Shown here: positions 1 to 7,882 of the stretch, in pieces
How the letters are laid out: the number at the start of each line of letters is the position of its first letter
How positions within the stretch are numbered: position 1 is the stretch's first letter
Source of the DNA: CAVYEM01 sp963767635
GTDB lineage: Bacteria > Vulcanimicrobiota > Vulcanimicrobiia > Vulcanimicrobiales > Vulcanimicrobiaceae
Reading direction: 5' to 3'
Assembly (NCBI GenBank): GCA_963767635.1
Contig: CAVYEM010000003.1
Location: forward strand, 124,001-188,000
Length of the DNA: 64,000 nucleotides
Position numbers and translations under genes: made by a program
Notes under the pieces: generated by a model
The model's input: only the letters and a program-made list of their open reading frames with translations
Told to the model about the DNA's origin: nothing
Database searches by the model: none

Positions 1-899
1 GCGATCGCATCCCGCCACGCGGCCGCGTCCTGCGCGGGGGCGATGCTCGCGCTCTCGCTCACCACTTCGGGAAGAGATGCGCGATCCGAGACGATAACGG
101 GCGTTCCCGCACAGAGCGCCTGAGCCGCAGCGTAGCCGAAGCCCTCGTAGAGCGAGGGTACGGCGACCAGCGCGCAGCGCGCATACAGATCCAGCAGCTC
201 GGAGCGCGCGACGTACCCGCGCAACTCCACGCGATCCGCGACGCCCAGGCGCCCGGCAAGCCGTTCGCAGTCCGCCCGATACGGCGTAAAGGGACCGACG
301 GCAATGAGCCGCGCCGAAGGCAACCCGGGAAGCGCGCGGATCAACACTTCGAAGTTTTTTCGCCGTTCCAGCGTTCCAGGCACGAGAATCACCTGCCCAG
401 CGTGGTCGCGGGAACGCTGCAGCTGCGCGAACGCGCCATCCACTCCGGGATAGATAACGTGCACGCGGTCGCGAGGCAGATCTACGGCCTCCAGCAATTC
501 CGCGCGCGAAAACTCCGAATCCGTGACGACGGCGGCGGCGCAGCGATAGCGCCGCAGCGCGAATGTCCCGAAGTAATATCGCGCGTACGCGCGCACGTGG
601 CGCTGCGCCTTGAGCCAGGCCACGTCATGAACCGTGACCACAGTGGGAAGGGCGCAGCGCAGCGGCATCGTTCCCGATGCGCAATGTAGCAGATCCGCAC
701 CGCTTGCGCGCGCTCGCGCCGGAAGCAGGAATTGGTCCCACATGACCCGCCGATCGAACCGCCAAGGGTCCAGCCTTGGTTCGCTCAGCTGGACGATGCG
801 TACGCTGCGCCGCTGCAGCGCAGATGCCAGCCCTTGCACGTACTCGCCGATGCCCGTCGCCGTTCCAAGCGACAGCTGCATGTCGAGCGCGACGATCAT
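1..899 (-). CDS. GT4-type glycosyltransferase, 3' part cut by window edge
   Basis: Predicted sugar transferase of the group 1 (GT4, GT-B fold) family, likely acting on LPS or another surface glycan at the inner face of the cytoplasmic membrane. The readable part begins MIVALDMQLSLGTATGIGEY and contains the N-domain VVTVHDVAWL stretch, the mid-protein PGTLERRKNFEVLIRAL segment typical of GT4 enzymes, and the donor-site region PSLYEGFGYAAAQAL. The usual EX7E motif there has Gln in place of the second Glu. About 300 residues are visible and the C-terminus lies beyond position 1. The ATG overlaps the stop of the upstream TPR gene (ATGA), so the two are probably translationally coupled. The acceptor sugar cannot be inferred. 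Confidence 0.85.
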   Translation of the reverse strand, partial: MIVALDMQLSLGTATGIGEYVQGLASALQRRSVRIVQLSEPRLDPWRFDRRVMWDQFLLPARARASGADLLHCASGTMPLRCALPTVVTVHDVAWLKAQRHVRAYARYYFGTFALRRYRCAAAVVTDSEFSRAELLEAVDLPRDRVHVIYPGVDGAFAQLQRSRDHAGQVILVPGTLERRKNFEVLIRALPGLPSARLIAVGPFTPYRADCERLAGRLGVADRVELRGYVARSELLDLYARCALVAVPSLYEGFGYAAAQALCAGTPVIVSDRASLPEVVSESASIAPAQDAAAWRDAI

Positions 900-1690
900 T
901 TGAGCTGCGTTTGCAGCGTCTGAAGCGGGGCCGATGCAGGATTCAAGGAGCGGCTGCGGGCGGCATACGCTTGCGCGGCCGTCCGATCTCCCGCAGCCAG
1001 CGCCGCCATTCCCGCGCCGGCATACGCGTCTGCGCTGGACGGATCCACGCCGATGGCGCGTTGGAAGTATTGCCGAGCCGCGCTCAGTGCGTGCAGATCG
1101 TAGGATTCAAATCCTGCGGCGAGCAGATACTTTCCGGAAAGCGGCGAGAGCGCCACGGCGCGGCGGTAGTTTTCCAGAGCCGCATCCGGATGGCCGCGAC
1201 GCACGGAAAGGACCCCCAGCCGCCAATACGCTTCCGCAACCGCATCGGGATGCGTGCCGCTGCCCGCAAGGCGATCCTTGAGCTGCGTTTCGAGTGCGTA
1301 CGCTTTCGCGGGATCTCCCCGGGAAAGGCGATCGACCTCGCTGCCGATGGCGAAAACGTCGCCTGCGTCGATGAAATGCTGCTGCGCCGAGCGAGTGTCC
1401 CCGCGGGCCAGCGCGATGCGGCCGAGCAACTCGCTGCGGCTCGCGGACGGCGGCAATCGCCCCGCGTAGCGCTGTGCCGCCCCAAGCTCGCCCCGTTTCA
1501 ACGCCGCGCGCGCGAGCATGTCGCTCACGTACGGCGCGGGAGCGACGCGGGCAATGGCGCGGTATATTGCAACGCCCGCGGCGGCCGTGACGTGCGAAGG
1601 GAGCGCGCGGGCGGTAGCGGCCCCGGAAAAGATCCCGTCCGAGGCGACCTGAACGGCGCCCAGCGCAGTAACGAGTGCGAGAACGAGCAC
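896..1690 (-). CDS. membrane-anchored TPR-repeat protein
   Basis: Unrecognised protein of 264 residues (GTG start) with an N-terminal hydrophobic segment and then alanine-rich helical repeats that read as tetratricopeptide repeats, for example PDAALENYRRAVALSP and ARQYFQRAIGVDPSSADAY. The true start may lie further upstream. The same frame is open to a CTG at 1735 that overlaps the stop of the preceding gene, and this would add a PRR stretch ahead of the hydrophobic segment, which makes a better signal anchor. It sits between an outer-membrane-like protein and a glycosyltransferase, so a role in envelope assembly is plausible, but no specific function can be assigned. Confidence 0.7.
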   Translation of the reverse strand: MLVLALVTALGAVQVASDGIFSGAATARALPSHVTAAAGVAIYRAIARVAPAPYVSDMLARAALKRGELGAAQRYAGRLPPSASRSELLGRIALARGDTRSAQQHFIDAGDVFAIGSEVDRLSRGDPAKAYALETQLKDRLAGSGTHPDAVAEAYWRLGVLSVRRGHPDAALENYRRAVALSPLSGKYLLAAGFESYDLHALSAARQYFQRAIGVDPSSADAYAGAGMAALAAGDRTAAQAYAARSRSLNPASAPLQTLQTQLK

Positions 1691-1731
1691 AGCAAGCGCG
1701 CCGAAAACAACGGCGCGCCGGGGAGCGTCGG

Positions 1732-2823
1732 TCAGAATTTTACCGTGAAGTTCAGGTCTGCGCGCGTCTGGGTGAGGTTGAAGTTCGGAGCAAACGCATC
1801 TTGATAGCGGTATTGCCGCGCGGAAAGCGTGATCGCGCTCGAGGTGTTCGGCAACTGATACGTCACGTTGCCCAGATACGTATCCTTGCGCGCGGAAAAA
1901 CCGGGAAGCAGCGCGCTGCCGTAGTCGCCCTGATATTGCGCACGATCGTATTGCAAGCCGATCGTGACGCGCGGCGTTACGGGAACCGCCAGCTTGGCAC
2001 CGACTCCATGCGAAACGACGTCCGTCAAACCGAAATACGAGAGTCCCGCCTGCGCGTCCGGATCGAGCGGGACGTACGGAAATATGCCCGCCGCCGCATT
2101 GCTCATGTGTTCGATGCTGCTCGTGAGGCCGACGTTGACTGCGCTATTGCCGGTGCGCACGTTGAAGCTCGTTCCGGCACTGAAGCTTTGGGCATTGGCG
2201 TCCCGTGCAGACGCGCAGGCAGCGCCCTGATCCGCCGTTCCGCATACTTGCATTGCGCGAAATGCCGTCTGAAAATGCACGCCGCCAAGGCGGACGGGAA
2301 CGGAAACATTTGCGTCGACGCCCGAGAGTGCCGGCGTGTACGGCGCGTATGTGCCGAAGTGCACGGATGCGATCTGCGCCTGCGGCAGTTCGGCCGTTGC
2401 GCTTGGTACGCTGACGGAACCGTACGCCGGCTGTGGCGAGGGGACGTTCAGCGCAGGGGGCGCCAGATGCGGCGAAGAGGCGGTCAACGCAGTCGGCGCG
2501 TACGATGCGCGCAGCCTTGGAATCTCCAGGTTGACGCCGGCAACGCCGGCTCCGGTTCTCGGCAATAGGAACGCAGGCTGATCCGCCCATCCGTTCGCGG
2601 GCGCGCCGGCCACGTTGAACAACGCGATGTCCATGGGCGACATCGGCCGCGGCTCGAAAGAAGCGATCGCGATCAGCGACTCGGAAAGAGGGTTGAAGAC
2701 GCGAGCCGGATCCAAGCGCGCGGGGCCGCCGATGCCGACCCAATGCCATGCAGCACTCGCCTGCGCCAAAGCGCACAGTGCGGCAAGCACTGTCGAAGCG
2801 GCAACGCGAGCGATGCGGGTCAT
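1732..2823 (-). CDS. putative outer-membrane beta-barrel protein
   Basis: A 363-residue protein with a clear signal peptide (MTRIARVAASTVLAALCALA, predicted cleavage after AQASA). The C-terminal half alternates polar and hydrophobic residues as in amphipathic beta strands, and the chain ends in NFTVKF. A terminal Phe is the classic signal recognised by the BAM complex, and a bamA gene lies in the same block. The N-terminal half is Pro/Ala-rich and low in recognisable motifs. I do not recognise a specific family. It may be a transport channel or structural porin-like protein. It heads the cassette that continues into the TPR and glycosyltransferase genes. Confidence 0.6.
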   Translation of the reverse strand: MTRIARVAASTVLAALCALAQASAAWHWVGIGGPARLDPARVFNPLSESLIAIASFEPRPMSPMDIALFNVAGAPANGWADQPAFLLPRTGAGVAGVNLEIPRLRASYAPTALTASSPHLAPPALNVPSPQPAYGSVSVPSATAELPQAQIASVHFGTYAPYTPALSGVDANVSVPVRLGGVHFQTAFRAMQVCGTADQGAACASARDANAQSFSAGTSFNVRTGNSAVNVGLTSSIEHMSNAAAGIFPYVPLDPDAQAGLSYFGLTDVVSHGVGAKLAVPVTPRVTIGLQYDRAQYQGDYGSALLPGFSARKDTYLGNVTYQLPNTSSAITLSARQYRYQDAFAPNFNLTQTRADLNFTVKF

Positions 2824-2867
2824 TATTCCTCCATACCCGTGCGGGGCTATTCCCTTTCTAGTATCGG

Positions 2868-3329
2868 CTAAATGCCGGATCGATTCAATACTCCGGCGCC
2901 TGCCTTACTCCCCCGGCCGATGTACCGTCTCGCGATGAGCAAAGCGGCGTAGTCGTCTATAGGGCGAGGGGGCAGCTGCAGGCCGACCGGAACGAGCCGC
3001 CGCCATCCGCGCGGCGGATTGTCGGCAAAGTACAGCGCCCTGGCGCGATAGGTGGTGTTCGTTTCGTCGATCACGTGCACCGGTACGCCAACGCCTTCGA
3101 ACATGCGCTCCAGGTGCGCGGAATTCGTGCCGGCCCCGAGCGCCACCGCGCGAATAGGGTGTTCCCGCAGTAAAGCGGATAGCCGGTCCATCAACCGCGC
3201 AACCGGTTCGATACCCAGTGCGATAGGCGGCGACACCGCGTCCCGGACGAGGGCGTAGCCGGCTTTACGCGTTCCGGGATCGATCCCGAGCACTGCCTGG
3301 GCCACGGCCGCGTGCTCCGCTGCACTCAC
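2868..3329 (-). CDS. RuvC/YqgF-like RNase H-fold nuclease family protein
   Basis: A 153-residue protein with an RNase H-like fold signature. The N-terminal strand VLGIDPGTRKAGYAL carries the first acidic residue, the central VIDETNTTYRAR resembles the second catalytic strand, and the C-terminal PIDDYAALLIARRYI resembles the last acidic helix of RuvC. Length and layout fit the YqgF/RuvC-like group of small resolvase or pre-16S rRNA nuclease homologues. It is not canonical RuvC, since no ruvA or ruvB is nearby. The GTG start overlaps the TGA of the downstream-numbered DUF3084 gene (GTGA), so it is translated as part of that operon. Substrate unknown. Confidence 0.65.
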   Translation of the reverse strand: MSAAEHAAVAQAVLGIDPGTRKAGYALVRDAVSPPIALGIEPVARLMDRLSALLREHPIRAVALGAGTNSAHLERMFEGVGVPVHVIDETNTTYRARALYFADNPPRGWRRLVPVGLQLPPRPIDDYAALLIARRYIGRGSKAGAGVLNRSGI

Positions 3330-4285
3330 TGGCCCGGAACCTTCTGCAGCGTGATGACGACCGGCACGCCGTACGTGTGTGGAAAGATGTCTTGCGCCGC
3401 GAATGCGGTGATGATGTAATTGCCGCTCTGCCCCAGCATTTTTTGCATGTCGGATAGCGACGGGAAGCTCTTCTGCAACTGGACGTTCCGGGCGAAATCG
3501 AAAAGCATGCCGCGCGCGGCCATTTCACGCGGGACGCCGCCGCGCAGCAATTCGGCGACCGCGAGATCGGCGCTGGCGTTCTTTCCGCCGGGAATCGGCC
3601 CGAGCGTCGCGATAGCCCGGCCCGCCGGGACGAGCAGCCGGTCGGGAACGGGCGTGATGCCGAAATGTATGGCATCGTTGGGATACAAATTTTGATCCGC
3701 CGTCACGACGAGCAGCACGTCGCTCTGTGAAGTCCATGCCTGCATCTGGGGGCTGTCGACCAGCGAGTCAAGCATCTTGTCCACGTTTGCGGGCGGCGCG
3801 AACTTCTTGAGCCGATACGGCGGACCCGTGTAGACGCGATTGACGTACGCGACGGTTTGATCGTAGAAGCTCTGCACGATGTCCTTGCGCAATCCGGCCG
3901 GAGCATTTTGCGGAATGCGCCCGACCGAGGTGCTCATAACCTGCCCAAGATTTACCAAGACCGGTGAACTGGTGACTTTTTGTTCGAGCTCGCGCGCGTG
4001 TGCCTGGGCCTTCTCGATTTCCGCGTAGATCTCGTTCAAATGAAAGAACGCGGTCTGAACCTGGTTGGAGGCGAGAATTGCGACCAGCATGATGACCAGC
4101 GCGATGATCATGCCCGTAGCGACCGCGATGATCGTCGACGTGTAACGGGGCCGGATGTTGAACAACGTGAGACGCTTGCGGCCGACTTGGTGCCCGACGC
4201 GATCTCCGATGTACGCGATGACCCCGGCCAGGATCGCGATGAAGATCACGATGCCGACGCCGCGCAGAATGCTGAGCGCGTGCAC
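3326..4285 (-). CDS. DUF3084-type membrane protein
   Basis: About 319 residues with a GTG start at 4285, preceded by an AGGA about 10 nt upstream. The N-terminus has two hydrophobic segments (GVGIVIFIAILAGVIAYIGD and IIAVATGMIIALVIMLVAIL) flanking the conserved cytosolic stretch GRKRLTLFNIRPRYTS. A predicted coiled coil (EIYAEIEKAQAHARELEQ) and a soluble C-terminal domain follow. This layout matches the DUF3084 family known from cyanobacteria and other diderms, whose function is not established. It lies between the LptF/G permease and the RuvC-like gene and overlaps the latter by four bases. Confidence 0.7.
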   Translation of the reverse strand: MHALSILRGVGIVIFIAILAGVIAYIGDRVGHQVGRKRLTLFNIRPRYTSTIIAVATGMIIALVIMLVAILASNQVQTAFFHLNEIYAEIEKAQAHARELEQKVTSSPVLVNLGQVMSTSVGRIPQNAPAGLRKDIVQSFYDQTVAYVNRVYTGPPYRLKKFAPPANVDKMLDSLVDSPQMQAWTSQSDVLLVVTADQNLYPNDAIHFGITPVPDRLLVPAGRAIATLGPIPGGKNASADLAVAELLRGGVPREMAARGMLFDFARNVQLQKSFPSLSDMQKMLGQSGNYIITAFAAQDIFPHTYGVPVVITLQKVPGQ

Positions 4286-4296
4286 GATCGCGATTC

Positions 4297-5409
4297 CTAC
4301 GCCATGGCCGCGCGGTACAATCGCCGCGTGCCGATGGCGGTGAAGATGATGTTGGGCATCCATGCGGCCAGCGCGGCGAAGGGCAGATACGCCTCGCCGA
4401 TGTACGAGAAGATCGTCGAAACGATGTAATACACGAACACGATCAGCACGGCCAAGCCGAATCCCAAACTTGTGCTGCCCCCGCCGCGAATCGATCGGAT
4501 GCCGTAGGGAACGGCGATGAGCGTGAAGACGAAGCACGCGAACGGCTGCGCCAGCTTCTCTTGAAACGCCATCGTGTACTTGCGCAGTTCGGTGGCCGAG
4601 AGCTGGCCGCTGCGAATGATTTGAGCGATTTGCGCGCGGTTCATGTCCTCCGGATTGTTGTTCACCGCTCTTTTTACGATATCGGTTGGCTTCTGCCCGA
4701 TCTCGACCTGCAGGGTGGGCGTACTGGCCGCCGTCACCGTTTGGGCATCCGGTTGAAACCGGTAGATGCGCGCGTTGTCGAGCGTCCATTTGTCCGCGCC
4801 GAAGACCGCGCGGTCCGCAAGAACGATTTGCGCGGGAGCTCCCGCGCGATCGTACTGCACCAGCGTGACTCCCAAGAGCGCTTCGCAGTTCTGCGCGCAT
4901 GCCCGCGCGAACGTCATTTGGCTGCCGCCTCCCGGCAGCGGCGCCGAGACGTTGAGGCTGGTGGCAAAAGCGCCGGCCTTCTCGATGATGGTATTTTGAA
5001 TGATGTTGAACTGCTCGCGAGCATACGGCACCACGCGCTCCTGCAGCAGCAGCGTCACGAACGAGAGCAGGAATCCCGCGATGAGCATCGGCGCGACGAT
5101 GCGCAAAAAGGTGATGCCGCCCGCCTTCATCGCCGTGATTTCGCTCTCGCCGCTCAGGCGCTGAATCGCCAGCAGCGTGCCCAGGAGCAATGCCATCGGG
5201 ATTGCAAGCACCACGATCGGCGGCAGCTGCCAAAGGAACGCTTCGATCGCGGCCCACAGCGGCGCGTGCGTTTCCGAGACGACCCTGCCGATGTTGATTA
5301 TTTGCGTGGCCGCAAAGATCAGCGTGAACGCGGAAAGGCCGAAAAGAAACGGACCGACGAGTTCTCCCAGCATGTATCGGTCCAAAATCCGCGGCCGCAG
5401 CAAGGTCAA
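4297..5409 (-). CDS. lptF: LPS export permease, LptF/LptG family
   Basis: Inner-membrane permease of the LptB2FG transporter that extracts LPS from the inner membrane and passes it to LptC. The start is the TTG at 5409, overlapping the LptB stop and preceded by AAGGA. N-terminal LTLLRPRILDRYMLGELVGPF is the typical LptF/G opening. Transmembrane helices follow, then the conserved loop RLSGESEITAMKAGGI, a periplasmic beta-jellyroll region (about residues 130-260), and C-terminal helices with AVPYGIRSIRGGGS. The length of 370 residues is normal. Only one LptF/G-type gene is visible here. The partner may lie elsewhere or one protein may homodimerise. I cannot tell LptF from LptG. Confidence 0.85.
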   Translation of the reverse strand: MTLLRPRILDRYMLGELVGPFLFGLSAFTLIFAATQIINIGRVVSETHAPLWAAIEAFLWQLPPIVVLAIPMALLLGTLLAIQRLSGESEITAMKAGGITFLRIVAPMLIAGFLLSFVTLLLQERVVPYAREQFNIIQNTIIEKAGAFATSLNVSAPLPGGGSQMTFARACAQNCEALLGVTLVQYDRAGAPAQIVLADRAVFGADKWTLDNARIYRFQPDAQTVTAASTPTLQVEIGQKPTDIVKRAVNNNPEDMNRAQIAQIIRSGQLSATELRKYTMAFQEKLAQPFACFVFTLIAVPYGIRSIRGGGSTSLGFGLAVLIVFVYYIVSTIFSYIGEAYLPFAALAAWMPNIIFTAIGTRRLYRAAMA

Positions 5410-6686
5410 AGGCGAAATCCTTCGCCCAAATAAAATTGGCGAGCGATGGGGCTTTCGAGCACGTCGTGCGCGGTGCCGGAGACTTCGATTTTGCCGTTGT
5501 TCAAAATGTACGCGCGATCGACGATGGCCAGCGTCTCGCGTACTTGATGGTCGGTAATCAGCACGCCGAGGCCGCGATCGCGCAGCTGGCGGATCATCGC
5601 CTGAATGTCTGCAACGGCGATCGGATCGATTCCGGTGAAGGGCTCGTCCAGCAGCAGAAACGCGGGTTCGGTGGCGATCGCGCGCGCAATCTCCACCCGC
5701 CGCCGCTCGCCGCCCGAAAGGCTGTCGCCGCGCGCGCTGATGAATTTGAGCAGACCGAACTCCTCGAGCAGCGGAGTCAGACGCTTTTCCTGCTGTTCGC
5801 GGGCAACGCCGTGCATCTCCCAAATGAGCCGCACGTTATCGCCGACGGAGAGCTTTCGAAAGATCGAATTCTCCTGCGCGAGATAGCCAATGCCGCGCCG
5901 CGAACGCATGTACATCGGCGCGCCGGTGAGGTCGACGTCGTTGCCGTCCATGCTGAGCACGACCGTGCCGCTGTCGGGCTTTACCAGGCCCACGACCATA
6001 TAAAACGTCGTGGTCTTGCCGGCGCCGTTGGGTCCCAGCAACCCGACGATTTCACCCGTGCGCACGTCGGCATCCACGCCGTTCACCACGGCGCGCTCGC
6101 CGTAGCGCTTGACCAGGCCCCGCAGTTGTATGTGGTTGCGTTCTATTTCATCACCATTCGCGTGAGTTTCACGTCCGACGTGAAGCTTGTTGCCCGTGAG
6201 CACCTGCTGCGTTCCGCCCTGCATGCCGGCGATCCGCACGTTCCCGGTTCCGTGAAGCAGCCCGGTCCGCTGATCGTATGTCAGGCGATCGCACGTCAGC
6301 GTTAGCCCGCTGCTGGTTTTGGCATGCACGCCGCCGGAGAGCACTACCTGCTTGTCGCCTTGCAGCGACGCCGCCGGGGAGCGAGCGGTGAGCGTCGTGC
6401 CGTCCTTGTCGAAAAACGTCACCGTGGGCTGCGAAAACGTTCCTTGCGCAATGTTTTGCGCCGAACGGCTGGCATACGAATGGGCAACCAGCTGGTAGAC
6501 CTTACGATTACCGGACTGGTGTTCGATGGTGACGGGACGTCCGGATGTCCCGTGCGCCGTTATCTGAAAGGCAGGCGCGGCGCTCGGCGTTGGCGGTACG
6601 GGAGTAGCCTGCGCGCTGTTGGGCGGTGCAGGGTTGCACGCAACGGGCAGCAGTCCCAGCGTAGCGATGATGCACGAAGGTTTCAT
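5406..6686 (-). CDS. lptB: LptC/LptA-like (OstA-type) lipoprotein region in one frame with LptB ATPase
   Basis: One continuous frame of 426 codons with two parts. Residues 1 to about 180 start MKPSCIIATLGLLPVAC, a lipoprotein signal, followed by an OstA/LptC-like segment with repeated beta strands such as VVLSGGVHAKTSSGLTLTCD. From about residue 181 comes a complete LptB: Walker A GLLGPNGAGKTTTFYM, signature DSLSGGERRRVEIARA, Walker B FLLLDEPFTGIDP and the H-loop TDHQVRET. An exported lipoprotein cannot carry a cytosolic ATPase, so two separate proteins are expected. An ATG at 6151 would open LptB if the frame were one base longer there (ATGAAATAG reads into a stop). The start overlaps the stop of the O-antigen ligase gene. 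Confidence 0.8.
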   Translation of the reverse strand: MKPSCIIATLGLLPVACNPAPPNSAQATPVPPTPSAAPAFQITAHGTSGRPVTIEHQSGNRKVYQLVAHSYASRSAQNIAQGTFSQPTVTFFDKDGTTLTARSPAASLQGDKQVVLSGGVHAKTSSGLTLTCDRLTYDQRTGLLHGTGNVRIAGMQGGTQQVLTGNKLHVGRETHANGDEIERNHIQLRGLVKRYGERAVVNGVDADVRTGEIVGLLGPNGAGKTTTFYMVVGLVKPDSGTVVLSMDGNDVDLTGAPMYMRSRRGIGYLAQENSIFRKLSVGDNVRLIWEMHGVAREQQEKRLTPLLEEFGLLKFISARGDSLSGGERRRVEIARAIATEPAFLLLDEPFTGIDPIAVADIQAMIRQLRDRGLGVLITDHQVRETLAIVDRAYILNNGKIEVSGTAHDVLESPIARQFYLGEGFRL

Positions 6687-7882
6687 ACGTCTCCCAAGCC
6701 GTAGGCAGCCGTCGCGAGCGCCAAGGCCATTGAGGGCAGCCACAGACCGAAGATGACGACGCTGACGGTGTCGATGAGGCCTTGCACCCAGGTCCCCGCC
6801 AATCCCGCCGTTACCGCCAGCGCGATTGCCGCGTGCTCCGGAGGCGCGGTCGCGAGACGTTCGCGCAGCGCCATGCCGAAGCGCCACCACGCCGCAAGGA
6901 CGGCGGCCAATCCCAACAGGCCGGTTTCGGCGAAGATCGTCAGCAGAAAGCTGTGCGCATGAAACGCCTGCGCGTCACCGTCCGGCAAACGCACCAGCGG
7001 ATAGACCCGCGCGAAATCGAACGGCCCGACGCCTGTGAGCGGAAAGCGGCGCGCGATCTCGACGCCGGCCTGCCAAATCGAGAGTCGTGTATAGTTCTCC
7101 GCCGGATTGTGGTGCGCGTTGAACACCACCAGCACGGCCGCCAAGCCGGCGAGCAAGATGAGCGGCGCGTACCGTCTGCGCACGCTTCCGCTCAGAAATG
7201 CATAAAAGGCAATCGCTGCGGCGAGCCCCATCCATCCGGCCCGGGAGAAGGTCAGCACGAAGGCTGCGGCGCCTAGCGTGAGCGCGCACCACGCCGCCGC
7301 GCGCAAACGGGCATCGCGGCTGATGCGTGCGACGGCGAAGGCGATCGGCAAAAAAACGATCAGGTAACCCGCGAGTTCGCCCGGGAGAATGAACGTTCCG
7401 ATCGCGCGTCCGTGGCCGATTGCGTACTGATCGGCAGGCCGGCGCGCGATCACCATGACGATCGCTGCGAGCGATGCCAGCGCTCCGGAAACGAGGTAAC
7501 TCCAATAAATCGCGCGGCTCACGCCCGGCTGAGCATAGTAACGCAGCACGTTCAAATGCCACACGAGGCCCAAACCGAAGATGCCGATGAACAGCATTCC
7601 GGCTCCCGGATCGAAACCGAGTACCGCCGACGCAAAGGCCGCGAGCAGCCAGGCAAAGAGTGCGTTCATGGTCGGCGGCCGCTGAACCGGGCGGCGCAGG
7701 AGCGTGGCCGTTCCGTACACCGCCAGCATCGCCATGAGCGCCAGGAGCGCGACGGCGAAACTTCGTGGAACGAGCGAGACGCCGGGAATCGTCACCGACG
7801 TGAGTGCGATGAACGGCGGAAACAGGGGCAAGACGATGTACGGCAGGGCGAGTGCAGCCGGCATCCAGCGCGTCAGCGGCAC
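6683..7882 (-). CDS. O-antigen ligase / polymerase (WaaL/Wzy-like) membrane protein
   Basis: A 399-residue polytopic membrane protein (GTG start) with about ten to twelve hydrophobic segments and the Wzy_C/O-antigen ligase hallmark region. The region includes TRLSIWQAGVEIARRFPLTG followed by VGPFDFARVYP and, in the large periplasmic loop, AFHAHSFLLTIFAETGLLGL, where the conserved His sits. Such proteins join polymerised O-antigen to lipid A-core, or polymerise it, at the periplasmic face. Position in an LPS block fits. It overlaps the upstream LpxB-related gene by 10 bases and the LptC-like gene by 4, so all are cotranscribed. Ligase versus polymerase cannot be decided from sequence. Confidence 0.8.
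   Translation of the reverse strand: MPLTRWMPAALALPYIVLPLFPPFIALTSVTIPGVSLVPRSFAVALLALMAMLAVYGTATLLRRPVQRPPTMNALFAWLLAAFASAVLGFDPGAGMLFIGIFGLGLVWHLNVLRYYAQPGVSRAIYWSYLVSGALASLAAIVMVIARRPADQYAIGHGRAIGTFILPGELAGYLIVFLPIAFAVARISRDARLRAAAWCALTLGAAAFVLTFSRAGWMGLAAAIAFYAFLSGSVRRRYAPLILLAGLAAVLVVFNAHHNPAENYTRLSIWQAGVEIARRFPLTGVGPFDFARVYPLVRLPDGDAQAFHAHSFLLTIFAETGLLGLAAVLAAWWRFGMALRERLATAPPEHAAIALAVTAGLAGTWVQGLIDTVSVVIFGLWLPSMALALATAAYGLGDV

Noticed and set aside
896..2568. Long plus-strand frames opposite the TPR and outer-membrane protein genes
   Set aside because: No ribosome-binding site, no recognisable domain, and antisense to genes with clear signal peptides and repeats.
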